Positions 54,566 to 63,121 of a DNA stretch of 64,000 bases are shown one piece after another. A program made the position numbers and the translations under genes. The stretch is taken from assembly GCF_010548275.1 (NCBI RefSeq), contig NZ_JAAGLT010000003.1, forward strand, positions 1 to 64,000. Reading direction: 5' to 3'. How positions within the stretch are numbered: the first letter of the stretch is position 1; every line of letters starts with the position of its first letter. This DNA is from Streptomyces sp. SID12488 (GTDB lineage: Bacteria > Actinomycetota > Actinomycetes > Streptomycetales > Streptomycetaceae). The notes under the pieces were generated by a model. The model saw only the letters and a list, made by a program, of their open reading frames with translations, ran no database searches and was not told the DNA's origin.

Positions 54566-55855
54566 TTGGCACGGAAGATCGGCAGCCGGTACACCGCCAA
54601 CCAGATCCTGGGGCGGGGCAGCGCCGGCACGGTGTGGCTGGGCGAGGGACCCGAGGGTCCCGTCGCCGTCAAGCTGTTGCGCGAGGACCTGGCGTCGGAT
54701 CAGGAGCTCGTCGGACGCTTCGTGCAGGAGCGGACCGCCCTGCTCGGGCTCGAGCATCCGAACATCGTGTCCGTACGGGACCTGGTGGTCGACGGGAACG
54801 ACCTCGCGCTGGTCATGGACCTGGTGCGGGGTACGGACCTGCGCACCCGGCTCGACCGGGAACGCCGGCTGGCCCCCGAGGCCGCGGTCGCGATAGTGGC
54901 CGACGTCGCGGACGGGCTGTCCGCCGCGCACGCCGCCGGGGTCGTGCACCGCGACGTGAAGCCGGAGAACGTGCTGCTGGACATGCAGGGCCCCCTGGGT
55001 CCCGGCGGCGCGCACCCCGCCCTCCTGACCGACTTCGGCGTCGCGAAACTCATCGACTCACCGCGGCGGACCCGGGCCACGAAGATCATCGGCACACCGG
55101 ACTATCTGGCGCCGGAGATCGTCGAGGGCCTGCCCCCGCGCGCGGCGGTCGACATCTACGCACTGGCGACGGTCCTCTACGAGCTGCTGGCCGGCTTCAC
55201 GCCCTTCGGCGGCGGCCACCCGGGCGCGGTGCTGCGCCGGCACGTGACGGAGACGGTGGTCCCCCTCCCCGGTATCCCCGAGGAACTGTGGCAGCTGCTC
55301 GTGCAGTGCCTGGCGAAGGCGCCGGCGTCGCGGCTGCGGGCGTCGGAGCTGGGGGCGCGGCTGCGGGAGCAGTTGCCCTTGCTGGTGGGGATGCCGCCGC
55401 TGGACGTGGACGAGCCGGACTCGGAGGACGACGAGCAGTCCGGGCAGGGCCAGGGGCACGGGAATGGCCAGGGGTCGGGACAGGGTTCGCGGGACGAGGG
55501 GTACGACGAGGTGGCCGTACCGGCGGGGGAGCGGGTACGGCGGGGTGCGGTGCCGCTGGTGCGTGGCGCGAAGCCGGACTCGAACCGGGACACGCACACG
55601 TCGATGCGGGTGCCCGGGCCGGACGAGCTGGCGGGCGGGGCGCTGGGCACGGCCCGCGTGCCGCGTCCCGTGGGCGCCCCGCGGCCCGGCTCGGCGCGGC
55701 ACCGGGCTTCGGCGCGGCGGCGCAGGGTGACGTTGGGGGCGGCCGCGGTGGTGCTGGTGGCGGCGGTGGGGGTCGGCACGTGGGTGGCCCTGTCGGGCGA
55801 CGACGCGGGAGCGACACCTCAGGAGACGAGAAACTCGGCCCCGGCGTCACCGTGA
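54566..55855 (+). CDS. pkaB: Ser/Thr protein kinase PkaB
   Basis: 429 aa. Kinase domain with [10 protein letters not shown], Lys36 in VAVKLL, catalytic Asp130 in [19 protein letters not shown] and [11 protein letters not shown] juxtamembrane region rich in Gly/Gln is followed by one membrane helix near the C terminus ([20 protein letters not shown]) and a short outside tail without sensor repeats. It starts at TTG 54566, supported by taggag 5 nt upstream. It lies 290 bp after pkaA, and the gap contains a 21-bp-period duplication at 54275-54316, so it may have its own promoter. Confidence 0.92.
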   Translation: MARKIGSRYTANQILGRGSAGTVWLGEGPEGPVAVKLLREDLASDQELVGRFVQERTALLGLEHPNIVSVRDLVVDGNDLALVMDLVRGTDLRTRLDRERRLAPEAAVAIVADVADGLSAAHAAGVVHRDVKPENVLLDMQGPLGPGGAHPALLTDFGVAKLIDSPRRTRATKIIGTPDYLAPEIVEGLPPRAAVDIYALATVLYELLAGFTPFGGGHPGAVLRRHVTETVVPLPGIPEELWQLLVQCLAKAPASRLRASELGARLREQLPLLVGMPPLDVDEPDSEDDEQSGQGQGHGNGQGSGQGSRDEGYDEVAVPAGERVRRGAVPLVRGAKPDSNRDTHTSMRVPGPDELAGGALGTARVPRPVGAPRPGSARHRASARRRRVTLGAAAVVLVAAVGVGTWVALSGDDAGATPQETRNSAPASP

Positions 55856-55980
55856 GGCTCCTGGGGGGGCTGCGCCGCTGCGCCCCCAGACCCCCCATCG
55901 CGCTGAACGCGCTCGTCCTCAAACGCCGGACGGGCTGGATGGTGCCGGCCGGGCTGAAGGGGTGTTGCCCGCGCTGAATA
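55856..55980 (+). repeat. intergenic repeat family A, copy 4
   Basis: Follows the pkaB stop directly. It has a ctgggggggctgcgccgctg variant of the stem core, gcgctgaacgcgctcgtcct, gccggacgggctggatggtg and a distal aggggtgttgcccgcgctga. Closest to copies 2 and 3. Confidence 0.78.
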
Positions 55981-56096
55981 GATGCCGTAAATGGGTGGGT
56001 GGCTGGGAAAACGGGCCTGGGCTGCACCGGCCTCGCCGATTTCGCTCCGGGCGAGACCGAAATCCTGCCGCTCGGCGGAGCCGTTACGCTGGTGTC

Positions 56097-57203
56097 GTGG
56101 CAGTCGTCGATGTATCCGAAGAGCTCAAGTCCCTCTCCTCGACCATGGAGTCGATCGAGGCCGTCCTGGACCTCGACAAGCTGAGGGCAGATGTCGTCGT
56201 GCTCGAGGAGCAGGCGGCAGCGCCGTCCCTGTGGGACGACCCGGAGGAAGCGCAGAAGATCACCAGCAAGCTCTCCCACCTCCAGGCGGAGGTGAGGAAG
56301 GCCGAGGCGCTGCGCGGGCGGATCGACGATCTGAGCGTGCTCTTCGAGATGGCCGAGGAGGAGGACGACCAGGACACCCTCGCCGAGGCCGAGACGGAGC
56401 TGACCTCCGTCAAGAAGGCCCTCGACGAGATGGAGGTCCGTACCCTCCTCTCCGGCGAGTACGACGCCCGTGAGGCCCTCGTCAACATCCGCGCGGAGGC
56501 CGGTGGCGTCGACGCCGCCGACTTCGCCGAGAAGCTGCAGCGCATGTACCTGCGGTGGGCCGAGCAGAAGGGCTACAAGACCGAGATCTACGAGACGTCG
56601 TACGCCGAAGAGGCCGGCATCAAGTCGACCACCTTCGCCGTCCAGATCCCGTACGCCTACGGGACGCTGTCCGTCGAGCAGGGCACACATCGCCTCGTAC
56701 GCATCTCGCCCTTCGACAACCAGGGGCGCCGACAGACCTCGTTCGCCGGGGTGGAGATCCTGCCCGTCGTGGAGACGACCGATCACATCGAGATCGACGA
56801 GTCCGAACTGCGGGTGGACGTCTACCGGTCGTCGGGCCCCGGCGGTCAGGGCGTCAACACCACCGACTCCGCGGTGCGCCTGACCCACCTTCCCACCGGC
56901 ATCGTCGTCTCCTGCCAGAACGAGCGTTCGCAGATCCAGAACAAGGCAAGCGCGATGAACGTCCTCCAGGCCAAGCTCCTCGACCGGCGCCGTCAGGAGG
57001 AGCAGGCCAAGATGAACGCACTCAAGGGCGACGGCGGCAACTCCTGGGGAAATCAGATGCGTTCGTACGTCCTGCACCCGTACCAGATGGTCAAGGACCT
57101 GCGGACGGAGTTCGAAGTCGGCAACCCCGAGGCCGTGTTCAACGGTGAGATCGACGGATTCCTCGAAGCCGGAATTCGCTGGCGCAAGCAGCAGGAGAAG
57201 TAG
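56097..57203 (+). CDS. prfB: peptide chain release factor 2
   Basis: 368 aa. Recognises UGA and UAA. The stop-codon recognition tripeptide SPF is at 204-206, characteristic of RF2, and the catalytic GGQ at 249-251 in [10 protein letters not shown]. The frame is continuous; there is no in-frame UGA or slippery site like the autoregulatory frameshift of E. coli prfB. GTG 56097 gives the Streptomyces N terminus [19 protein letters not shown]. The longer frame upstream runs into the repeat element. A hairpin terminator follows at 57251. Confidence 0.97.
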   Translation: MAVVDVSEELKSLSSTMESIEAVLDLDKLRADVVVLEEQAAAPSLWDDPEEAQKITSKLSHLQAEVRKAEALRGRIDDLSVLFEMAEEEDDQDTLAEAETELTSVKKALDEMEVRTLLSGEYDAREALVNIRAEAGGVDAADFAEKLQRMYLRWAEQKGYKTEIYETSYAEEAGIKSTTFAVQIPYAYGTLSVEQGTHRLVRISPFDNQGRRQTSFAGVEILPVVETTDHIEIDESELRVDVYRSSGPGGQGVNTTDSAVRLTHLPTGIVVSCQNERSQIQNKASAMNVLQAKLLDRRRQEEQAKMNALKGDGGNSWGNQMRSYVLHPYQMVKDLRTEFEVGNPEAVFNGEIDGFLEAGIRWRKQQEK

Positions 57204-57525
57204 CACTCCGCAGGACGCGCCCGAACGCGTCCGAAGGACGCCTTGTCGACAAAGCAACCGTCGCCCACCGGGCGGCGGTTGCTTTGCGTCGGGAGATGCC
57301 TGGGTTTTACATCACACTCACAGGGTCTGATGTGCGGCAAGCGAGGAGCAAGGGGACATTGCGCGCGCAACGACCTTGACGTGCTCTTGGAAAATCGAAA
57401 AGGTGAGGCTCGGCATGCGTATCTCTGGGGCGCATGTGAACCGGGGGTGCGCACTGCCGCTCCTGTCGATCACGGCCCCGAGCGCGGCTCCACTGATGAA
57501 TTAGCTACATGGGGGTAGCAGCCAT
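57204..57525. other. intergenic region upstream of the LAETG surface protein
   Basis: 322 bp. It begins with the prfB terminator (57251-57285). The remainder has a ttgacg at about 57376 that could be a -35 element for the downstream gene and several purine-rich stretches. No gene or known riboswitch is recognised. Confidence 0.5.
57251..57285 (+). terminator. terminator after prfB
   Basis: 16-bp stem with one G-T pair: aaagcaaccgtcgccc (57251-57266) and gggcggcggttgcttt (57270-57285), loop acc. 47 bp past the stop codon. Confidence 0.85.
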
Positions 57526-58146
57526 ATGACGAACAAGACGCGGATCCGGGTCGCGCGGATCGCGGCCGGAGCGGTGATCGCCGCTGGTGCGTCCTTCACC
57601 GCCGCGGGCATAGCCTCCGCCACCGACGGCGACGACTGCGTGATCGAGGTCTGTGCCGGTACGCCGAGCCCGGACGAGCCGACGGATCCCGTGACCGAGA
57701 TCCCGACCGACCCGGCGCCCACCACGGCCGACCCCGAGACCTCGCAGCCCGAGGAGCCGGAGCCCACCGAGTCCGCCCCGGACACCTCGGAGCCCGAGGA
57801 GCCCTCCACCGAGCCGAGTGAGCCCACCGAGGAGGACCCGACCGCGACCCCGTCCGACGACTCGACGGGCGACGAAACGGGCACCGGCGGCGACGGCTCC
57901 GACGGCGGCAACAGCAACACCGACCCCGACGGCGGCTCCAACACCTCCGTCCAGGAAGAGGGCTCCTCGGCCCTCACCGACACGGGCTCGGACACCTCGG
58001 CCCAGGGTTCGGGCGACGAGCTCGCCGAGACCGGTGCCGCGGAGACGGGCTTCCTGATCATCGGCGCCGCCACCATGATCGCCGGTGGAATCGCCTTCCG
58101 CGTCCTCCCGCGCCTCGTGGGCGGCCGTGGCGGCGCAGCAGCCTGA
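57526..58146 (+). CDS. LAETG-motif secreted protein, probable sortase substrate
   Basis: 206 aa. N-terminal Sec signal (residues 1-32, basic MTNKTRIR then a hydrophobic core, cleavage near ASA-TD). A short Cys pair (CVIEVC) and a long acidic Pro/Thr/Ser/Glu-rich stalk (about 45-160) follow. LAETG is at 166-170, followed by a membrane helix (GFLIIGAATMIAGGIAF) and a basic tail RVLPRLVGGRGG. This is the LAxTG sorting signal recognised by class E sortases of Streptomyces, so the protein should be covalently attached to the wall. No sortase gene is adjacent. There is no adhesive or enzymatic domain; it may be a spacer or matrix protein. Confidence 0.85.
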   Translation: MTNKTRIRVARIAAGAVIAAGASFTAAGIASATDGDDCVIEVCAGTPSPDEPTDPVTEIPTDPAPTTADPETSQPEEPEPTESAPDTSEPEEPSTEPSEPTEEDPTATPSDDSTGDETGTGGDGSDGGNSNTDPDGGSNTSVQEEGSSALTDTGSDTSAQGSGDELAETGAAETGFLIIGAATMIAGGIAFRVLPRLVGGRGGAAA

Positions 58147-58158
58147 GCAGTACCCGTA

Positions 58159-58247
58159 GTGCGCACTGCTACCCGTACTGCGAGCACTACGGGTAGCAGT
58201 GCGCACGCGTAAGGGCCCGGAGCTTCGTGCTCCGGGCCCTTACGCGT
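58159..58247. terminator. tandem double-hairpin bidirectional terminator
   Basis: Two perfect 19-bp hairpins back to back: 58159-58177/58188-58206 and 58205-58223/58229-58247 (loop ttcgt). They are sandwiched between the convergent LAETG protein gene and the zinc-ribbon gene. The outer bases are shared by both hairpins. Confidence 0.88.
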
Positions 58248-58275
58248 GTCGTGTGTTGCCAGGGCTGTGCTCGGG

Positions 58276-58467
58276 CTATGCGGTCTGGTGCGCCACCAGC
58301 GCCAGTGCCGCGATCAGCACCGCCAGCAGTGCGATCAGGGCCATCGGGTTGAGTCCGCCGAACTGACCGTCTTCCTGCAACCGCTGACGGCTGGCCCGGC
58401 AGACGCGACAGCGTCCCTCACTCACGGGCGCCGCGCAGTTCGCGCACACCAGTCGGTCGTACGTCAT
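58276..58467 (-). CDS. small zinc-ribbon membrane protein
   Basis: 63 aa. An N-terminal zinc-ribbon-like motif with C8-x2-C11 and C20-x2-C23 (CANC ... CRVC) is followed by a polar linker and one C-terminal membrane helix (MALIALLAVLIAALALVA). A strong AGGAGG site precedes ATG 58467 on the minus strand, which supports a real gene. The family is recognisable in Streptomyces but has no known function. It is convergent with the LAETG protein gene and divergent from ftsE. Confidence 0.78.
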   Translation of the reverse strand: MTYDRLVCANCAAPVSEGRCRVCRASRQRLQEDGQFGGLNPMALIALLAVLIAALALVAHQTA

Positions 58468-58750
58468 GCGCTTGCCCTCCTCGCGCCGCTTCTACGTTCA
58501 CAACGCTTCCGGGGACGCAACCGTTCCCCACTCCACGCTCCACTGTGCCAGGTTCCGCGGATTTCGGCGCGGCTCGCCCTATTCTGCCCAGCGCTTCCCC
58601 GGGTCAGTCGAGGTCGGCCGAGTGTGTGAGACCGCTCACGGCCGGCATAAAAGGGCACAAGCCTTGTGCAAAGCACTCCCGTGACTGCGCTCCCGTGCTC
58701 GGTTCGCGTATGGTCACGGTCACCTGCCCCCGATGGTCCGTGGTGTATCC

Positions 58751-59440
58751 GTGATCCGATTCGACAGCGTCTCCAAGCTCTACCCCAAGCAGAGCCACCC
58801 CGCCCTCAGGGATGTCACCCTGGAGGTCGAGAAGGGTGAGTTCATCTTCCTCGTCGGGTCCTCCGGCTCCGGAAAGTCCACCTTCCTGCGACTGATCCTC
58901 CGCGAGGAGCGCGCCAGTCACGGCCAGGTGCACGTCCTGGGCAAGGACCTCGCGCGCCTCTCCAACTGGAAGGTGCCGCAGATGCGGCGCCAGCTGGGGA
59001 CGGTGTTCCAGGACTTCCGGCTGCTGCCGAACAAGACGGTCGCCGAGAACGTCGCCTTCGCGCAGGAGGTCATCGGCAAGTCGAAGGGCGAGATCCGCAA
59101 GTCCGTGCCCCAGGTGCTCGACCTCGTCGGTCTGGGTGGCAAGGAGGAGCGGATGCCGGGTGAGCTGTCCGGTGGTGAGCAGCAGCGAGTCGCCATCGCG
59201 CGGGCCTTCGTTAACCGGCCCAAGCTGCTGATCGCCGACGAGCCGACCGGCAACCTCGACCCGCAGACCTCCGTCGGCATCATGAAGCTGCTCGACCGGA
59301 TCAACCGGACGGGCACGACCGTGGTGATGGCGACGCACGACCAGAACATCGTCGACCAGATGCGCAAGCGCGTCATCGAGCTGGAGAAGGGTCGTCTCGT
59401 CCGCGACCAGGCGCGTGGCGTCTACGGCTACCAGCACTGA
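58751..59440 (+). CDS. ftsE: cell division ATP-binding protein FtsE
   Basis: 229 aa from GTG 58751. Walker A is GSSGSGKS (36-43), signature [14 protein letters not shown], Walker [14 protein letters not shown] and H-loop VVMATHD. With FtsX it forms an ABC-type complex that activates cell-wall hydrolases. An in-frame ATG at 58733 would give 235 aa; I prefer the GTG because it yields the standard MIRFDSVSK start and family length. Neither start has a strong ribosome binding site. ftsX follows after 84 bp. Confidence 0.95.
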   Translation: MIRFDSVSKLYPKQSHPALRDVTLEVEKGEFIFLVGSSGSGKSTFLRLILREERASHGQVHVLGKDLARLSNWKVPQMRRQLGTVFQDFRLLPNKTVAENVAFAQEVIGKSKGEIRKSVPQVLDLVGLGGKEERMPGELSGGEQQRVAIARAFVNRPKLLIADEPTGNLDPQTSVGIMKLLDRINRTGTTVVMATHDQNIVDQMRKRVIELEKGRLVRDQARGVYGYQH

Positions 59441-59524
59441 CGGTCACGGTCACGGTCACTGTCGATCACTGGTGGTCAGTGACACAGACGGTCCTCGGAG
59501 TTCCCGGAAAGGCTTGAGCTCGCC

Positions 59525-60445
59525 ATGCGCGCCCAGTTCGTACTGTCGGAGATCGGTGTCGGTCTCCGACGCAATCTGACGATGACGTTCGCCGTCATCA
59601 TTTCCGTAGCCCTGTCGCTCGCCCTGTTCGGCGCGTCGCTCCTGATGGGCGACCAGGTCAGCTCGATGAAGGGCTACTGGTACGACAAGGTCAACGTCTC
59701 GGTGTTCCTCTGCAACAAGAGCGACGCCGAGTCCGACCCGAACTGTGCCAAGGGCGCGGTGACCACCGACCAGAAGAAGCAGATCCTCGCCGATCTGAAG
59801 AAGATGGACTCGGTCGTGCAGGCGGTCACGTACGAGTCCGCGGACGAGGCCTACAAGCACTACAAGGAGCAGTTCGGCGACTCCCCGCTGGCCAGTTCGC
59901 TCACCCCGGACCAGATGCAGGAGTCGTACCGGATCAAGCTCAAGGACCCGGAGAAGTACCAGGTCATCGCGACCGCGTTCGACGGGCGCGACGGGGTGCA
60001 GTCCGTGCAGGACCAGAAAGGCATCCTTGACAACCTCTTCGAGCTGCTGAACCTGATGAACCAGGCGGCGCTCTGGGTGATGGCGCTCATGCTGATCATC
60101 GCTCTTCTGCTGATCGTCAACACGGTGCGTGTCTCGGCGTTCAGCCGTCGGCGTGAGACGGGGATCATGCGGCTGGTCGGCGCGTCCGGCTTCTACATCC
60201 AGGCGCCGTTCATCATGGAGGCCGCCGTCGCCGGCGTGATCGGCGGTGGGCTGGCCTGCGTCTTCCTGGTCCTGGGCCGGTACTTCACCATCGACCACGG
60301 CATGGCCCTGTCCTCGAAACTCAACCTGATCACCTTCCTGGGCTGGGACGCCGTACTGACGAAGCTGCCGCTGATCCTCGCCACGAGCATGCTGATGCCC
60401 GCGTTGGCCGCGTTCTTCGCGTTGCGCAAGTACCTGAAGGTGTGA
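59525..60445 (+). CDS. ftsX: cell division protein FtsX
   Basis: 306 aa. An N-terminal cytoplasmic segment and TM1 (TFAVIISVALSLALFGASLL) precede an extracytoplasmic domain (about 42-170) that in this family contacts wall hydrolases or their activators. Three more membrane helices follow in the FtsX/MacB-type domain (ALWVMALMLIIALLLIVNTV, VSAFSRRRETGIMRLVGAS, and the C-terminal pair). ATG 59525 follows aggcttgag. The ftsE-ftsX spacer contains three ggtcac repeats (about 59442-59459). Confidence 0.96.
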   Translation: MRAQFVLSEIGVGLRRNLTMTFAVIISVALSLALFGASLLMGDQVSSMKGYWYDKVNVSVFLCNKSDAESDPNCAKGAVTTDQKKQILADLKKMDSVVQAVTYESADEAYKHYKEQFGDSPLASSLTPDQMQESYRIKLKDPEKYQVIATAFDGRDGVQSVQDQKGILDNLFELLNLMNQAALWVMALMLIIALLLIVNTVRVSAFSRRRETGIMRLVGASGFYIQAPFIMEAAVAGVIGGGLACVFLVLGRYFTIDHGMALSSKLNLITFLGWDAVLTKLPLILATSMLMPALAAFFALRKYLKV

Positions 60446-60452
60446 CGCATGC

Positions 60453-60490
60453 CAAGGGGGCCGTTCGGACATCCGACCGTACGGCCCTTC
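60453..60490 (+). terminator. hairpin after ftsX
   Basis: Imperfect inverted repeat: aagggggccgt-tcgg, loop acat, ccga-ccgtacggccctt. It lies between ftsX and the S41 peptidase gene and may separate their transcripts. Confidence 0.45.
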
Positions 60491-60512
60491 GCCTTGTCCT
60501 AGACTCACCGGC

Positions 60513-61691
60513 ATGTCGGGCCGCGACCTGTTCACACAGCCCCGCCGCGCAGGCCGCGGGGCGGCTCTGACGTTGCTCTTCGCCAGTGTCCTGGTCGCCG
60601 GCGCGGCCACCGGCTCACTCCCCGAGCCCACCGAACGGAAGTCCCCTCTCCCGGACACGGCCCGCTCCGCCGTCCCCGCCGGGCGCCATCAGGAGGTCGC
60701 CGCCGCTGCCGCCGAGGCCATGGCCGACGGAAAGTCCCCCATGGAAGCCGCCGAGCGCGCCGTCAGCCGCAGCGGGGACCGCTGGGGAGCGGTGTACTCC
60801 CCGGGGGACTACGAGGAGCTCGAGGAGGCCCTCGACGGTCGGTACACGGGCGTCGGGCTGTGGGCCCGGCGTGAGCGGGACGGCCGTATCGAGGTCACCA
60901 GGGTGCGCTCCGGGTCGCCCGCGGCCGTCGCCGGGATCCGCAGCGGAGACCGGTTGCGCAGTGTGGACGGCGAGGCGGTCGACGGACGGCCGGTCACCGA
61001 GGTCGTCTCCTTACTCCGCGGTGACGCGCAGGACGCCGCAGCCGGTACGACCGTCCGGCTCGGGCTGGAACGCGGCACGCGCGCGTGGAGCGAGACCGTA
61101 CGCCGGGCTCAGCTCTCCACGGACTCCGCGACCGTCCGGCAGGTTGCCGCGAGCAAGGTCACCGTCATCCGGGTCGCCGCCTTCACCAAGGGGGTCGGCG
61201 ACGTGGTGCGCGGCGCGGTACGGGCGGCCCCGGCCGGCGCCGGGATCATCCTCGACCTGCGCGGCAACTCCGGCGGGCTGGTCACCGAGGCCGTCACCGC
61301 CGCCTCCGCCTTCCTCGACGGCGGCCTCGTCGCCACGTACGACGTCAACGGCGAGCAGCGTGCCCTGCACGCCGATCCGGGCGGCGACACCACCAGGCCG
61401 CTGGTCGCGCTGGTCGACGGCGGCACGATGAGCGCGGCCGAGCTGCTCACCGGCGCCCTCCAGGACCGCGGCCGGGCGGTCGTCGTGGGCTCCAGGACCT
61501 TCGGCAAGGGCTCGGTGCAGATGCCGAGCCGGCTGCCCGACGGCTCCGTCGCCGAGCTGACCGTCGGCCACTACCGCACCCCGGCGGGGCGCAGCGTCGA
61601 CGGCGTGGGCCTCACGCCCGACCTCGACGCCGACCAGGGAGCACTGGAGCAGGCGGAGACCGTGCTGAGCGGTCTGGGCGATCCTTCGTAG
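60513..61691 (+). CDS. S41-family C-terminal processing peptidase
   Basis: 392 aa. An N-terminal signal or anchor segment (LTLLFASVLVAGAATG) precedes a PDZ domain (about 110-190, TGVGLWARRERDGRIEVTRV). The S41 catalytic domain has Ser307 in DGGTMSAAELL and Lys332 in SRTFGKGSVQ, 25 residues apart as in CtpB-type Ser/Lys proteases. It cleaves C-terminal tails of exported proteins. Its conserved position after ftsEX suggests processing of a division or wall protein (inference). Confidence 0.92.
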   Translation: MSGRDLFTQPRRAGRGAALTLLFASVLVAGAATGSLPEPTERKSPLPDTARSAVPAGRHQEVAAAAAEAMADGKSPMEAAERAVSRSGDRWGAVYSPGDYEELEEALDGRYTGVGLWARRERDGRIEVTRVRSGSPAAVAGIRSGDRLRSVDGEAVDGRPVTEVVSLLRGDAQDAAAGTTVRLGLERGTRAWSETVRRAQLSTDSATVRQVAASKVTVIRVAAFTKGVGDVVRGAVRAAPAGAGIILDLRGNSGGLVTEAVTAASAFLDGGLVATYDVNGEQRALHADPGGDTTRPLVALVDGGTMSAAELLTGALQDRGRAVVVGSRTFGKGSVQMPSRLPDGSVAELTVGHYRTPAGRSVDGVGLTPDLDADQGALEQAETVLSGLGDPS

Positions 61692-61792
61692 CTTGCTTAT
61701 AGTCCGCTCGTGGTCCGCTGGTGGTCCCTGCCCGGTCCCCTTGGTAATCGACTTTCCCTCCAGCGCCCTCCTAGTGCGAAAATGGCGGGACT

Positions 61793-62275
61793 ATGGCTAA
61801 GGAAACAGGGCGCAAGCTGGTCGCCCAGAACAAGAAGGCACGCCACGACTACGCCATCATCGACACCTACGAGGCCGGTCTGGTCCTCACCGGTACCGAG
61901 GTGAAGTCGCTGCGTCAGGGGCGTGCCTCGCTCGTCGACGGCTTCGTTCAGCTCGACGGGAACGAGGCGTGGCTGCACAACGTGCACGTGCCGGAGTACA
62001 GCCAGGGCACCTGGACCAACCACAGCGCCCGGCGCAAGCGGAAGCTGCTGCTGCACCGCGCGGAGATCGAGAAACTGGAGTTGAAGTCGCAGGAGTCGGG
62101 TCATGCGATCGTGCCCCTCGCCCTGTACTTCAAGGACGGCCGGGCGAAGGTCGAGATCGCGCTGGCCCGAGGCAAGAAGGAGTACGACAAGCGGCAGACG
62201 CTGCGGGAGAAGCAGGACCGTCGCGAGACGGACCGGGCGGTCTCGGCGGTGAAGCGCAAGCAGCAACACGCGTAG
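61793..62275 (+). CDS. smpB: SsrA-binding protein SmpB
   Basis: 160 aa. The OB-fold core shows [31 protein letters not shown] and [20 protein letters not shown]. The basic C-terminal tail ([20 protein letters not shown]) inserts into the mRNA channel during trans-translation. It delivers tmRNA to stalled ribosomes. Encoded 158 bp upstream of ssrA, the standard actinobacterial arrangement. ATG 61793; an ATG at 61782 is out of frame. Confidence 0.97.
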   Translation: MAKETGRKLVAQNKKARHDYAIIDTYEAGLVLTGTEVKSLRQGRASLVDGFVQLDGNEAWLHNVHVPEYSQGTWTNHSARRKRKLLLHRAEIEKLELKSQESGHAIVPLALYFKDGRAKVEIALARGKKEYDKRQTLREKQDRRETDRAVSAVKRKQQHA

Positions 62276-62351
62276 CCGCACCGCGCGGCGCCCCGGCCGG
62301 CGGCTCGACAGGCGGGCGGAATATTGGTGGCACGCGTGCGCGTTGGTCACG

Positions 62352-62433
62352 TACGATGGCAACTGCACCTCACCGAGGGTGCGCCACCCTCCCCGGAGGG
62401 ACTCCTCTTCGGAGGGGATTGAAAAAACAACAT
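62352..62433 (+). promoter_or_regulatory. ssrA promoter candidate and 5' leader
   Basis: tacgat at 62352-62357 is a plausible -10 element; the -35 is unclear. Between it and the mature 5' end are two small hairpins (ccctccccggaggg near 62388 and a ctcctcttcggagg near 62402), probably part of a precursor leader removed by RNase P. Confidence 0.4.
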
Positions 62434-62833
62434 GGGGATGATCGGTTTCGACAGCGGCTGTCGAAGCAGGTGAAGCGTGTCGAGGAAGCGGCCATGATCT
62501 CGTAAACCACAGGCCGAAAAAAATAATCGCCAATTCTAACAGCGATTCTTCCGCGCAGCAGTTCTCTCTCGCCGCCTGATTTCAGGTAGCGACGAGCCTG
62601 CTCCGCACTAATGGGAGTGTCAGCCCGGGAGTGTTCCCGACCCGGATCCTGGCATCAGCTAGGGGACTAAACCTTGATCCCGGTCACGGGGTGAAGAGGG
62701 AAATCTAACAGTGACTGGGCCCGTCGGCGACTTGTTCGCGTGATTGCCGGGGCCGAGAAAAGCACAGCGAACTGCACACGGAGAAGCCCTGATTCCGCAC
62801 CGTTGGACGCGGGTTCGATTCCCGCCATCTCCA
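62434..62833 (+). ncRNA. ssrA: transfer-messenger RNA (tmRNA)
   Basis: About 400 nt. The 5' ggggatg pairs with the 3' catctcc (62826-62832) to form the tRNA-like acceptor stem, and gggttcgattcccgcc before it is the T arm. CCA is not encoded. The tag reading frame resumes at gcc 62529 and ends at TGA 62577-62579. It encodes ANSNSDSSAQQFSLAA, with the LAA protease-recognition end. The tmRNA rescues ribosomes stalled on broken mRNA together with SmpB. An intrinsic terminator follows. Confidence 0.96.
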
Positions 62834-62860
62834 CAATTCCCATGTTATGCAGTACCAGAG

Positions 62861-62890
62861 GCCCCGTCGCTTTCGAGCGGCGGGGCTTTT
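62861..62890 (+). terminator. ssrA terminator
   Basis: 11-bp stem (gccccgtcgct 62861-62871 / agcggcggggc 62876-62886, one T-G pair), loop ttcg, followed by tttt. 28 nt beyond the tmRNA 3' end. Confidence 0.92.
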
Positions 62891-62905
62891 GGCGTGCCTG
62901 GGCGC

Positions 62906-63121
62906 CTACTGCGACCTGGGCGCGCTGCCGCGTGTCGGCGACTTGAGGGAGTCGATGAAAGGGGTGTAGGCGGAGGCCGGGAAGGTGAGGCTGCGGGTGG
63001 CTGGGGCCTTGGAGTCGCGGATGGCTGTGTGGGTGGGGGAGTTGGCTATTTCCACGCAGTTGTTGCCATCGTCGGGGCCTGAATAGGACGACTTCCGCCA
63101 GTTGTCCATGGGGTACCTCAC
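62906..63121 (-). CDS. DUF397 domain protein
   Basis: 71 aa from GTG 63121, or 67 aa from ATG 63109 (MDNWRKSSYSGPDDGNNCVE). DUF397 proteins are small actinobacterial partners of XRE/DUF5753 regulators and often behave like toxin-antitoxin or developmental switch pairs (as for BldB/WhiJ-related sets). The GTG start overlaps the stop codon of the regulator gene (GTGA, 63118-63121), indicating coupled translation. The conserved core W-R-K-S-S-Y-S and NCVEIA are present. Confidence 0.9.
   Translation of the reverse strand: MRYPMDNWRKSSYSGPDDGNNCVEIANSPTHTAIRDSKAPATRSLTFPASAYTPFIDSLKSPTRGSAPRSQ

Noticed and set aside
56097..57203. Programmed frameshift in prfB
   Set aside because: The frame is continuous from the GTG to the end with SPF and GGQ in one frame; no internal UGA or slippery site exists here.
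62276..62833. Integration site of a genomic island at ssrA
   Set aside because: The tmRNA is complete, no integrase is adjacent, and no duplicated 3' end of ssrA is found downstream within the window.
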